Position numbers and translations under genes: made by a program
The notes under the pieces: generated by a model
What the model was told of the DNA's origin: nothing
Seen by the model: the letters and a program-made list of their open reading frames with translations, nothing else
Database searches by the model: none
In this document: one piece after another, positions 1 through 7,471 of the stretch
How positions within the stretch are numbered: the stretch's first letter is position 1
How the letters are laid out: every line of letters starts with the position of its first letter
NCBI GenBank assembly: GCA_002315935.1
Contig: DCII01000028.1
Span: forward strand, 1-12,621
DNA length: 12,621 nt
Source: Ruminococcaceae bacterium UBA1730
Lineage (GTDB): Bacteria; Bacillota; Clostridia; Oscillospirales; Acutalibacteraceae
Reading direction: 5' to 3'

Positions 1-392
1 AAGCAATCGAAAACATTCACAACGCCTTCGAAATCGGAAAATTCAGCCAAGCGGCGGCTCTCCGAAAGGGTTTTCTCAATTCCTTTCAGAAAAGCATCAC
101 TTGACTGTGTATCATTTTTAACCGTTATATCATCGTTACTGCGGCGTGCGATTCCGTGCGGCAGATATTCTTTTATCGCAACACGGCGTCTTAATCTTTC
201 ATCCCATGCCGCATATGTTATGCCGAAGCCGCCCCTGCCAAGTGCAACACCGACGGAATATCTTCCGCAGAGAACATGGTCCTCCGGAAGCTGGTCAAAC
301 CGTTCTGATGTGTTTTCTCTGTCATATCCGCAAAGCGGACAGACTGTCTGAGCAGGATCTGCCCGATGCATGCATTTCGGACACCTATCCAA
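1..392 (-). CDS. Ser/Thr protein kinase with N-terminal zinc ribbon (partial, C-terminus outside window)
   Basis: This is the N-terminal 130 residues of a eukaryotic-type Ser/Thr kinase, cut by the left window edge. Residues 4-21 form a small zinc ribbon (C4-x2-C7, C18-x2-C21). The kinase fold starts near residue 43 with a complete glycine loop (LGRGGFGITY, 51-60) and the beta-3 lysine in VAIKEY (K74). Glu111 in SESRRLAEF is the probable alpha-C glutamate. The catalytic HRD and DFG motifs lie outside the window. The frame has no suitable ATG; I start it at a TTG (390-392) because an AGAGGAGA ribosome site sits 8 nt upstream and the zinc ribbon begins two codons later. It follows the PP2C phosphatase gene by 31 bp and is probably co-transcribed. 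A kinase and phosphatase pair next to an FHA protein suggests reversible threonine phosphorylation in this locus. The family call is firm; the substrate is inferred. Confidence 0.88.
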   Translation of the reverse strand, partial: MDRCPKCMHRADPAQTVCPLCGYDRENTSERFDQLPEDHVLCGRYSVGVALGRGGFGITYAAWDERLRRRVAIKEYLPHGIARRSNDDITVKNDTQSSDAFLKGIEKTLSESRRLAEFSDFEGVVNVFDC

Positions 393-400
393 TCTGATTC

Positions 401-408
401 TCTCCTCT
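401..408 (-). promoter_or_regulatory. Ribosome binding site fixing the TTG start of the kinase
   Basis: On the minus strand AGAGGAGA is followed by 8 nt and then TTG GAT AGG TGT, which opens the zinc ribbon. No ATG in this frame has a comparable site, so this element decides the start. Confidence 0.7.
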
Positions 409-423
409 GTTCAATTATAAAAA

Positions 424-1176
424 TCAGCCTTTGCGGTTTTCATCGAGAGCATTCCCTCTCCAGACTGCAACCGCAGAAAAATTATCTGCGTTGCGTCCCT
501 CGCCGTTTTTCACAACAATATCTCTCATCATTGTGAGCCACTCGCTGACACTTTTGCTCTCTGCAAGAGTTTTTTCCATTTCCTCCTCCGTCACATATTC
601 CCAGAAGCCGTCACTGCAAAGAAGAAATGCGGTCTTATCGCCGCAGGGAGAATATTCGGAGCTGACATATCTCGGAGCATTCTCCTCTCCGAGTGCACGC
701 AGAAGCTTATTGCGGTCAGGATGAAAACGGATTTCACTCTCCTCAATATCCCCTGCCTTGACAAGCATTCCGGGAACACTGTGGTCGCTCGTCATGCGGA
801 TGGCTTTCCCATTTTCGAAGCAATAAATTCTTGAATCGCCTATGTACCCCCATGAATAATTCTGCCTGTCGATGATAAGCGAAGTGACGGTTGTTTTCAT
901 CATGGCAACCGACGGATTCGATTTCTGGTATCCGTTAATGCCGTTCTGTGCATTCAGAAATGCTTTTTCGAAATACGCCGAAGGATTTCCGTCATAGCCT
1001 TCAAATGCCTTTTCGAACTCGTCAACCGCTATCCTTGACGCAATATCTCCGCCGCCGTGGCCGCCGAGACCGTCACAGACCATAAAGTTGATTTTATTTT
1101 TCGAAACAGCAATTTTAACGGAATCCTCGTTGACCTTGCGGCTTCCTTTTTCCGATATTTTACAATAAGTTATCAT
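424..1176 (-). CDS. PP2C-family Ser/Thr protein phosphatase
   Basis: A 250-aa single-domain, metal-dependent PP2C phosphatase of the PrpC/Stp type, near the usual family length and cytoplasmic (no signal or membrane segment). The metal and catalytic motifs are complete: VNEDS (15-19), VCDGLGGHGGGD (33-44, metal ligand D35), GYIGDSRIY (110-118), TSDHS (129-133), LLCSDGFWE (186-193, D189) and ADNFSAVAV (230-238, D231). The ATG at 1176 is preceded by AGAGGTGA. It lies 35 bp after the TIR/FHA gene and 31 bp before the kinase, with no promoter or terminator visible in either gap. The kinase next door is its likely opposing partner, and phosphorylated FHA/TIR, STAS or kinase protein are plausible substrates. 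It is not fused to sensor domains, unlike the SpoIIE/RsbU phosphatases that act on STAS proteins. Confidence 0.93.
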   Translation of the reverse strand: MITYCKISEKGSRKVNEDSVKIAVSKNKINFMVCDGLGGHGGGDIASRIAVDEFEKAFEGYDGNPSAYFEKAFLNAQNGINGYQKSNPSVAMMKTTVTSLIIDRQNYSWGYIGDSRIYCFENGKAIRMTSDHSVPGMLVKAGDIEESEIRFHPDRNKLLRALGEENAPRYVSSEYSPCGDKTAFLLCSDGFWEYVTEEEMEKTLAESKSVSEWLTMMRDIVVKNGEGRNADNFSAVAVWRGNALDENRKG

Positions 1177-1211
1177 CGTTTCACCTCTTATACAACTAAT
1201 CTGTTATAAGC

Positions 1212-1958
1212 TCATTCGCAATGAAAAACGAACTCTTCATCCGCAAAGGTTACAACATCGTTATTGTGAATTTCAATCTGCTTTTCCGGAACAAGCATTT
1301 TTGAATTGACAAAGCTTTTGTTTTTGGATGAGTTGTCAATAACAAAGCATCTGTTTTCCATATGAATAACAGTTGCGTGCATTCTTCCGATATATCGGTT
1401 ATCTTCGATTGCAACATCACACATTTCCGGAAGCCTTCCGAAGGTTGTTGCTCCGTTTTTCAGAATAAAAATCTGCTTTGTTTTTACTCTCTCAAGCCAC
1501 ATTGTTATTGGCTTGGCTTTTGTTTCGCTACAGCTTCTGACATATTTATTCTCTGAAATCTCCTGAAGAAATGCGTTTCTTGTCAGCTTATATTCGTCAA
1601 TAACCTGCATTGTTTTTATCTGCATTTCAATTCCGAGAGTCAAATCGGTCTGTTCAATGAATATTGCAACAACGGGCTTTCCGCTGAAAACGGCATTATT
1701 CACTGCCGAACGAACGCAATGAGAATTGAACGCATTGTTCGAAACAAACAGAAAGCAGGCACAGCAGTTTTTTATTTTTTCCGAAAGCACCTTTTCTGTG
1801 TTTTCGTTTTCTTCTCTGCTCTCGTCAAACCAGACACGTAGTCCGTCAAGCATAGGCTTTTTAAGAATGCTCTGAATTCTTTCCGAATCCTCACGGCAAT
1901 TGATAACAGTTATGTATTTTCCGAATCCCTCGTAGGGTTTGCATGAAAAGCTATTCAT
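1212..1958 (-). CDS. TIR-like domain plus FHA domain protein
   Basis: A 248-aa protein with two domains. Residues about 14-120 resemble a TIR domain: a beta strand KYITVIN followed by CREDSERI, the segment GLRVWFDE (39-46), then CFLFVSNNAFNSHC (68-81) and GKPVVAIFIE (93-102). The glutamate used by NAD-cleaving TIR domains, in the usual Cys/Gln-x-x-Glu helix, is absent; Ala85 or Ser84 sits there. Residues about 162-246 are an FHA domain: FGRLPEMCDV (G174-R175), GRMHATV (R192, H194) and SSKNKSFVN (N213, N218). The usual Ser before Arg-x-His is Gly191. I start it at the ATG at 1958, which has a GGAGG site and overlaps the STAS stop by 8 bp; a longer in-frame reading to 1994 lacks a site. It may be a scaffold that docks a phosphothreonine protein, probably the kinase. 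The TIR call is moderate, the FHA call good. Confidence 0.78.
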   Translation of the reverse strand: MNSFSCKPYEGFGKYITVINCREDSERIQSILKKPMLDGLRVWFDESREENENTEKVLSEKIKNCCACFLFVSNNAFNSHCVRSAVNNAVFSGKPVVAIFIEQTDLTLGIEMQIKTMQVIDEYKLTRNAFLQEISENKYVRSCSETKAKPITMWLERVKTKQIFILKNGATTFGRLPEMCDVAIEDNRYIGRMHATVIHMENRCFVIDNSSKNKSFVNSKMLVPEKQIEIHNNDVVTFADEEFVFHCE

Positions 1959-2394
1959 TTTCGTCCTCCGAAATATCATAATCCGTAACAACATCCAGAA
2001 TATCCGTGAAGCCCGTTTCGTTGAGCATATCCAAAACGGCTTGCGAAGGGTTGCAGATTACCATGCTTCCCTTTTCAATATTGTCAACAATATTCTGATA
2101 TTTTAAGAATGTATGCAAGGCAGTGCTTGAAATATAGGTTACAAGAGATAAATCAAAGACCAATCGTCTGCAAACAACCCTGTCACAAACAGGATTGCAG
2201 CAGACCGATTTTTTTGACACTGACAGAATTGCCATGATTTCATCCTCAAAATCCTTGGCAACCTCCGTCTGAATATCTCCCTTGAGACGGATAATGAAGC
2301 TGTTGCCCGAAACACGCTCTTCCATTGAAAACAGAATTTTATCGTCGCTGTCCGCAATGCTAAGAACGCTGCCGTTAATAATTCGTCTTTTCAC
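1951..2394 (-). CDS. STAS-domain protein (anti-sigma factor antagonist-like)
   Basis: A 147-aa protein whose residues about 30-136 form a STAS domain. Visible elements are FIIRLKGDI (33-41), LVFDLSLVTYISSTAL (78-93) and the C-terminal helix pair around VLDMLNETGF. In SpoIIAA/RsbV-like proteins the loop reads D-S-S-G-L and its first Ser is phosphorylated. Here it reads S89-S90-T91-A92-L93, so Ser90 is the equivalent acceptor but Asp and Gly are replaced. Between the first helix and the core strand is an extra segment with four cysteines (C65, C66, C70, C75) that is not typical. The start is GTG at 2394 behind a weak AAGAAAGAG site; an internal ATG (residue 24) lacks a site. It overlaps the TIR/FHA gene, so the two are probably coupled in translation. 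No HATPase anti-sigma kinase is visible nearby, so its partner is unknown. Confidence 0.8.
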   Translation of the reverse strand: MKRRIINGSVLSIADSDDKILFSMEERVSGNSFIIRLKGDIQTEVAKDFEDEIMAILSVSKKSVCCNPVCDRVVCRRLVFDLSLVTYISSTALHTFLKYQNIVDNIEKGSMVICNPSQAVLDMLNETGFTDILDVVTDYDISEDENE

Positions 2395-2426
2395 AAAATC
2401 ATTCTCTTTCTTATTCGGAATATAAA

Positions 2427-2627
2427 TTACTTCTTATTATTCAGCATCTGCATGAATTTTTCATAATCCGTGCCTGATGCTGCGGAAACGAGCGATAATT
2501 CCTCCTCGCTCAACTCATCGGAATATTCCTTCTGCTTTTCGATGATTCCAGAAAGTCTGTCATTGATTCCGAATTTCTGGCTTTCGGCAATAATACCGAG
2601 CGTTTTTTTATCTATTATCTTTTTCAT
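2427..2627 (-). CDS. Small leader-like peptide, possible second export substrate
   Basis: A 66-aa charged peptide. Residues 38-50 (ELSEEELSLVSAA) closely resemble the end of a double-glycine leader (E-L-x-x-E-E-L-x-x-V-x-G-G), but the cleavage pair is Ala-Ala or Ala-Ser rather than Gly-Gly. The remaining tail is 16 residues with no Cys and only two hydroxyl residues before the middle (SGTDYEKFMQ...). The ATG at 2627 follows AAAGGGGA by 7 nt; an in-frame extension to 2675 has no ribosome site. It sits 90 bp after the second ABC exporter with its own promoter, and 32 bp ahead of the STAS gene. It could be a second precursor, a signal peptide, or an adaptor carrying a leader-like helix. I do not recognise a named family. 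Confidence 0.7.
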   Translation of the reverse strand: MKKIIDKKTLGIIAESQKFGINDRLSGIIEKQKEYSDELSEEELSLVSAASGTDYEKFMQMLNNKK

Positions 2628-2666
2628 AAGGATTCCCCTTTCAAGAATTTTTTTCCACCTCGAATG

Positions 2667-2695
2667 TATATACACATATCTAAGACAAGTGTTAC
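2667..2695 (-). promoter_or_regulatory. Putative promoter for the 66-aa peptide and signalling genes
   Basis: On the minus strand GTAACA (2690-2695) and TATATA (2667-2672) are separated by 17 nt, a sigma-A-like arrangement with 4 of 6 matches in each box. It lies just after the ABC exporter stop codon and about 40 bp before the peptide start. The same stretch can also be read as an ECF-type pair, TGTAAC then 16 nt then TGTA, so the locus sigma factor is a possible user. Neither reading is tested. Confidence 0.4.
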
Positions 2696-2717
2696 ACCTT
2701 TGCGGATAAAAAATTCA

Positions 2718-5309
2718 TCAGACCATCTGTCTTCTTGCAAGCTGACTGAAAATGCCGCCCTTTTCGATTAATTCGGAATAGGTTCCTTCCTCGGCAATGC
2801 GACCGTTATCCATAACGATAATTCTGTTGCATTTCTCAATGGTGCTTAATCTGTGAGCAATAACAATTCGGGTGATATTCATTTCATCAAGCGATTTTGA
2901 AACCATGCTTTGGGTAACATTGTCGAGAGCCGCAGTTGCCTCGTCAAAAATCAGAATTTTCGGCGAAGAAATCAAAGCTCTTGCAATAAGAATTCTCTGC
3001 TGTTGACCGCCCGAAATAGTGTTGCAGTCCTCATTCAGATGGGTAAACAGTCCCATCGGCATCTTGTTTATATCCTCCTCAAGACCTACCGCTCTGATTA
3101 CCCGAAGAACATCATCTGCGGTTGCGTTCGGTGCAGTGATGGTGATATTTTCAAATATGCTTCCGGAAATAAGCCTTCCTTCCTGAAGAACAACGCCCAT
3201 TTTTCTGCGAAGCTCTCTTTTATCAAGGCTTTCAATATCCTTGTTGTCATAGTATATCTGACCCGACGAAGGCTTTTCGAAGCCGAGAAGAAGCTTCATC
3301 AGAGTCGATTTTCCACAGCCGGATTGACCGACTATTCCTACATATTCACCCGCTCCGATGTTGAGATTGATGTTTTTCAGAACAATCGGTTCGTCCTCTG
3401 CGTAAGCAAACGAAACATTATTGATTTCAATTTCTCCCGAAATATCGCCGGGTAATTCCCCGATTTCGCTGTATTCGGGTTCGGTTTCCATAATCGGTCT
3501 GAATCTCTCATAAAGAGGCTTGAGCGTTTTGAGGGTGATGAATTCCGAAAGAAGTCCGAGCATACTTGCTTCAAAGCATCCGAATATTGAAAGGAATGCA
3601 GAGAAAGTACCGACACTCATTTCCTGAACACCGTTCGTGTCGGTTATGATATTTTTAGCCGATATGTAAAATAAAACGGAAATAATCATTCCCGATGCCG
3701 AGGATAAAACGCCGTTATAAAGCTTAATTCTGCTGCATTTTTCAAGGCGTTCCCTGAGCTTAATTGTCGGCTTGAGGTATTCATATAACGCTCTGTCCTC
3801 AACGCCTGCAATTCTGATTTTCTGAATTCCGCTCAGAAACTGGAAGAGCTTCGAGCCTGCCGAGCCGTCAAGCTCTGCAACAACTGCACTGTGCTTAAGC
3901 GAAGCCCTGCTCAGGAAATAATAGCATATGCCGTAAATAATGATTATCGTTATTCCTATCGCAGAGAGCTTTGATGAATATTTCTGCATCCGAAAAAAAT
4001 AAAGTATCAGATAAACAGCCGACACCGCAGAACCGATTATTATTCCGCACATCGTGCTGACAATGCTACCGATTCCGGATATTCTTTTGGCAAGGTCTGC
4101 CGATTCGAATTTTCTGAAAAAGCTTTCCGGCATACGGAAAACACGCTCATAAACTGCACTGTTTATGTCGTTCGTCACGCCGCTTGATATTCTGTAATTG
4201 AGAAGATTTTTAACAACTGAAATTAAAATATTTGCAAGCATGAACGAAATCATTATATAAAGAATTTCAAGAAGATAGCCCTTGTCGCCGAGCGGAATAT
4301 ATTCATCAAAAAGCTTTTGGCTTATTGTCGGAGTTATCAGCCCGATAATCGCCGTAATAACAGTCAAAGCAAGAAATGTTATCACATCCGATTTGCAAAA
4401 GCTCTTGACTCCGAACGAAAACAAATCCTTTATTTCCAGCTTCCTTGACGGAAGCGGACGATATATCATATATGCAGTTGTGCTGAATGCTTCGTTGACC
4501 TTGGATGTCAGCGGAAATGTCTGATAATTTCCCGCATCAACAAGAATATAGGAATGCGAACCGTTCAGCTTTGTTCCGTTCGGGAGGCACACCATTGGAG
4601 CTCCGTCATTCCTGAACACAATCAGAGCACCGTTATCCTGCTTTTCCCAGCCGGGTGAAAGAGTGAGCCTTCTGAATGAAAATCCCGAAATGCTTGCCAT
4701 ATCTTCAACCGTGAAATTTTCTCCGCAGGCTTCTTTTATCTTTTCGTACGGGGCAAGACCTACACCGCATCTGTCGCAGAGCAACGCCATGCAATCATAA
4801 AGAAGGTTGCCCGTTCTTTCGGTGTCTGCACTGACTCTGCCCTTGCGGAAGGTATCGGCAATGATGTTCAGCGTTTCCGAATAGGTTGTTGTTTTCGAAT
4901 TTCTGTTTCGCTTGATTAATATATCTTCCTTGAGAAGCTGATAACGGTATTGCTCAAGCAGAGCACCGTTATAGCCCTCCTCCTCATAATTACGAAGCTG
5001 AATTTTATGAGAAAAAGTATCTCTTAACCTCTTTGTTGAACCATATTCCAATATTTCAATTTCAGCCTTTTCCAGAGCTGAAAAGCAGAAGCACCATTCA
5101 TTATATTCCGAATCTCTGCAATGGAACGAAGGAATAATCTCTCCCTCGCCCGCCTCATAAAGAAATGAACGGCGTCCCGTACCGCATTGAGTTATCGGTG
5201 CAATATAAACCAAAACCGGACCCGAAACAATGCGATATGCTTCTGAATCATTTTCGCAGAAATAATTTTTACCGCCTGCGAGAGCTATTCTGTTTTCGGT
5301 TTCTGTCAT
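2718..5309 (-). CDS. NHLP-type bacteriocin export ABC transporter, permease/ATPase subunit without peptidase
   Basis: An 863-aa half-transporter. Residues 1 to about 300 form an N-terminal region without the C39 Cys/His motif; its start has the beta-rich look of a cupin or cyclic-nucleotide-like fold, but I cannot prove that. About 310-600 is a type-1 exporter membrane domain with several hydrophobic helices. The ATPase begins near 625: Walker A GQSGCGKST (661-669), signature ISGGQQQR (from 765), Walker B ILIFDE (785-790) and switch His809. Length and layout match the second ABC protein of NHLP/NHLM bacteriocin systems. The start is ATG 5309, whose TAGGAG site overlaps the stop codon of the preceding gene; a TTG 27 bp upstream is in frame but less likely. 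Both ABC genes are adjacent, so the proteins probably act together. It exports a leader-bearing peptide across the cytoplasmic membrane. Confidence 0.9.
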   Translation of the reverse strand: MTETENRIALAGGKNYFCENDSEAYRIVSGPVLVYIAPITQCGTGRRSFLYEAGEGEIIPSFHCRDSEYNEWCFCFSALEKAEIEILEYGSTKRLRDTFSHKIQLRNYEEEGYNGALLEQYRYQLLKEDILIKRNRNSKTTTYSETLNIIADTFRKGRVSADTERTGNLLYDCMALLCDRCGVGLAPYEKIKEACGENFTVEDMASISGFSFRRLTLSPGWEKQDNGALIVFRNDGAPMVCLPNGTKLNGSHSYILVDAGNYQTFPLTSKVNEAFSTTAYMIYRPLPSRKLEIKDLFSFGVKSFCKSDVITFLALTVITAIIGLITPTISQKLFDEYIPLGDKGYLLEILYIMISFMLANILISVVKNLLNYRISSGVTNDINSAVYERVFRMPESFFRKFESADLAKRISGIGSIVSTMCGIIIGSAVSAVYLILYFFRMQKYSSKLSAIGITIIIIYGICYYFLSRASLKHSAVVAELDGSAGSKLFQFLSGIQKIRIAGVEDRALYEYLKPTIKLRERLEKCSRIKLYNGVLSSASGMIISVLFYISAKNIITDTNGVQEMSVGTFSAFLSIFGCFEASMLGLLSEFITLKTLKPLYERFRPIMETEPEYSEIGELPGDISGEIEINNVSFAYAEDEPIVLKNINLNIGAGEYVGIVGQSGCGKSTLMKLLLGFEKPSSGQIYYDNKDIESLDKRELRRKMGVVLQEGRLISGSIFENITITAPNATADDVLRVIRAVGLEEDINKMPMGLFTHLNEDCNTISGGQQQRILIARALISSPKILIFDEATAALDNVTQSMVSKSLDEMNITRIVIAHRLSTIEKCNRIIVMDNGRIAEEGTYSELIEKGGIFSQLARRQMV

Positions 5310-5319
5310 AACACTTCTC

Positions 5320-7461
5320 CTATACGGTTTTAACAAAATTACTGTATACTCCCGACCTTGAAATCAGCTCGTCATGAGTTCCGTGTTCGATAATACGGCC
5401 ATCCTGCATAACAAGAATCATGTCGCAGTCTCTTATTGCACTCAACCTGTGTGCAACAACAACGCATGAGCATCCTCTGCGTTTTATATTATCCATGATT
5501 TTCTTTTCGACTATCGGGTCAAGTGCACTTGTTGCCTCATCCATGATGAGAACTGTCGGATTTGTTGCCAACGCTCTTGCAATTTCAAGACGCTGTTTCT
5601 GTCCGCCCGAAAAATTCGAGCCGTTTTCGGCAAGAGCAAAATCATAGCCGCCCGGCTTCTGCGAAATAACATCATGAATGCAGGCATCCTTTGCGGCGGC
5701 AATCATATCCGATTCGGATATGTTTCTGTTCCACATTGTAATATTGTCTCTGATCGAACCGGAAAAAAGAGTAATCTGCTGGCTGACTGTCGAAACACTG
5801 CTCTTGATAACTTCATCGGGAATTGTGTCTGCGGAGTAGCCGTCAAAAAAGATTTCTCCGCCCCACGGCTTATATAATCCGCTGACAAGCTTTGAAACAG
5901 TCGATTTTCCGCAACCGGATGAGCCTACGAACGCAATGGACTGACCGCATTTAATTTTGAAGCTGAAATCCGAAACTATCGGAGGCTTGAGAATGCTGTA
6001 GCCGAATGAAGCGTTTCTGACCTCAATGTTACCGTCAAGCTTTCCTTTGATTGAGTCGTCTTTTTCCGCTGTGTCAAATTTTTCATCCGTTGCATAATTC
6101 ATTATGTCCTCAACACGGCAAATATCCGCCTTCGTTGTCTGAATTGTTTTGACGAAGCCGACAAGCGAATTTACGGGTGCTGAGAAGGAGCCGAACAACG
6201 TTGTGAATGCAACAAGCTGACCGACTGTCATTTTACCTTCAATGACCTTGTTTCCGCCGATAAACAGAATAAGCACATTGACAAGCATCTGAAAGGTGCT
6301 CGGAACGGCACTGATTATCTGCTGAACCTTGTTAACACGATGCTCCGTGTTTATTGTTTTTGAGCTGAATCCGAGCAGTCTTCTGAGAAATTCGTTTTCC
6401 GCTCCGGATGCCTTCAGAGTATCCGTTATGCTCAGACCGGAGCAGAGAGTGCTTGCAAATTTTCCGTATTCCTGCGAAAGCTTGATGGATGAATTTGAAA
6501 CAAAATCTGAGGTCAGGCGGACAATGATAATGTTGACAATAACCGAGATAACTGCTATCACCGTCAGCGAAGCATCGTAAATTATCAACAGAACAAGATA
6601 GAAAACCGCCGTGAAGATGCTCAGAACCATAGAAGCAAAATCACCAACAACGAAGTCGCTGATTTTTTCGTTATTGGAAACTCTTCCGCAAAGGTCGCCT
6701 GCACTTCTCTGATCAAAGAAGCTTATTGGCAATCTGAAAAGCTTATAGAGAAAATCTCTTCCCGAAAGAAGAGCGGTCTTCTTCTGAAGCTTCACAAAAA
6801 TGCTGCCTCTGTAATAGCTCAATGCAATCTGAACAAGATATGCAACGCAGAGGAAAACCAGCAGTTGAGTAAACCATGCGGTATTTTTTGAGCCGAGAAC
6901 ATCATCGAGGAACACCTGCGAAATAACCGATAATACAAGCCCCGGAAATACGGATAATATTCCGAGAAAAATCAATTTTGCAATAACGCCCTTATCGGTC
7001 ATCCGCTTTTTCATAAGCTCGAATACCGAGGTGTCTCTTTTGGATTTTTCAAATGAATCGGTAACATCAAACGAAAGAACAACACCAGTGAAGGATTCAT
7101 CAAGCTCTTTGTATGTTATCCTTCTTCTGCCCAGTGCAGGGTCATTGATAAAAACGCTGTCGCCCGAAAAGCCTTCAAGAACAACGAAGTGATTAAACTC
7201 CCAATGAATGATGCACGGCATTTTCATTTTTCGAAGCCCATCGGGTTCTTTTCTGAACGCCTTCGCCTCAAGGCCGAATTTCTTTGCGGCCTTCAGAATA
7301 TTGACTGCGTTACAGCCGTCTCTTGAAACACCTGCTTCAACACGGAGCTGTTCAAGAGGAACCCGTTTTCCGTAATACGCAAGAATCATCGCAAGGGAAG
7401 CCGCTCCGCATTCGGTAAACTCCATCTGAAAAACAGTCGGTGTTTTAACTAAATTCTTCAT
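5320..7461 (-). CDS. NHLP-type bacteriocin export ABC transporter with C39 peptidase
   Basis: A 713-aa peptidase-containing ABC transporter. Residues 1 to about 130 are a C39 cysteine peptidase that cuts leaders after a Gly-Gly type site: oxyanion Q12, catalytic C18 in FTECGAASLAMIL, H91 in WEFNHFVVLEG and D107 in FINDPALGRR. A membrane domain of about six helices follows (about 150-440). The ATPase runs from about 477: Walker A GSSGCGKST (513-521), signature FSGGQKQR (from 616-617), Walker B VLIMDE (637-642) and His661. All key residues are present, so it should be active. The ATG at 7461 follows TAGGAGG, which overlaps the stop of the HlyD-like gene, and the next ABC gene begins 10 bp after its stop. 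It should trim and export the precursor at 8866-9189. Confidence 0.95.
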   Translation of the reverse strand: MKNLVKTPTVFQMEFTECGAASLAMILAYYGKRVPLEQLRVEAGVSRDGCNAVNILKAAKKFGLEAKAFRKEPDGLRKMKMPCIIHWEFNHFVVLEGFSGDSVFINDPALGRRRITYKELDESFTGVVLSFDVTDSFEKSKRDTSVFELMKKRMTDKGVIAKLIFLGILSVFPGLVLSVISQVFLDDVLGSKNTAWFTQLLVFLCVAYLVQIALSYYRGSIFVKLQKKTALLSGRDFLYKLFRLPISFFDQRSAGDLCGRVSNNEKISDFVVGDFASMVLSIFTAVFYLVLLIIYDASLTVIAVISVIVNIIIVRLTSDFVSNSSIKLSQEYGKFASTLCSGLSITDTLKASGAENEFLRRLLGFSSKTINTEHRVNKVQQIISAVPSTFQMLVNVLILFIGGNKVIEGKMTVGQLVAFTTLFGSFSAPVNSLVGFVKTIQTTKADICRVEDIMNYATDEKFDTAEKDDSIKGKLDGNIEVRNASFGYSILKPPIVSDFSFKIKCGQSIAFVGSSGCGKSTVSKLVSGLYKPWGGEIFFDGYSADTIPDEVIKSSVSTVSQQITLFSGSIRDNITMWNRNISESDMIAAAKDACIHDVISQKPGGYDFALAENGSNFSGGQKQRLEIARALATNPTVLIMDEATSALDPIVEKKIMDNIKRRGCSCVVVAHRLSAIRDCDMILVMQDGRIIEHGTHDELISRSGVYSNFVKTV

Positions 7462-7471
7462 AAACAGCCTC

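Noticed and set aside
146..397. Plus-strand open frame of 83 codons
   Set aside because: It runs antisense to the kinase glycine loop and zinc ribbon, has no ribosome site, and its product has no recognisable features.
1212..1958. TIR protein as an anti-phage NADase effector
   Set aside because: The catalytic glutamate is missing and the neighbours are signalling and export genes rather than defence genes.
2910..3455. 181-codon plus-strand open frame
   Set aside because: It lies antisense inside the ATPase domain of the second ABC exporter, whose motifs are intact.
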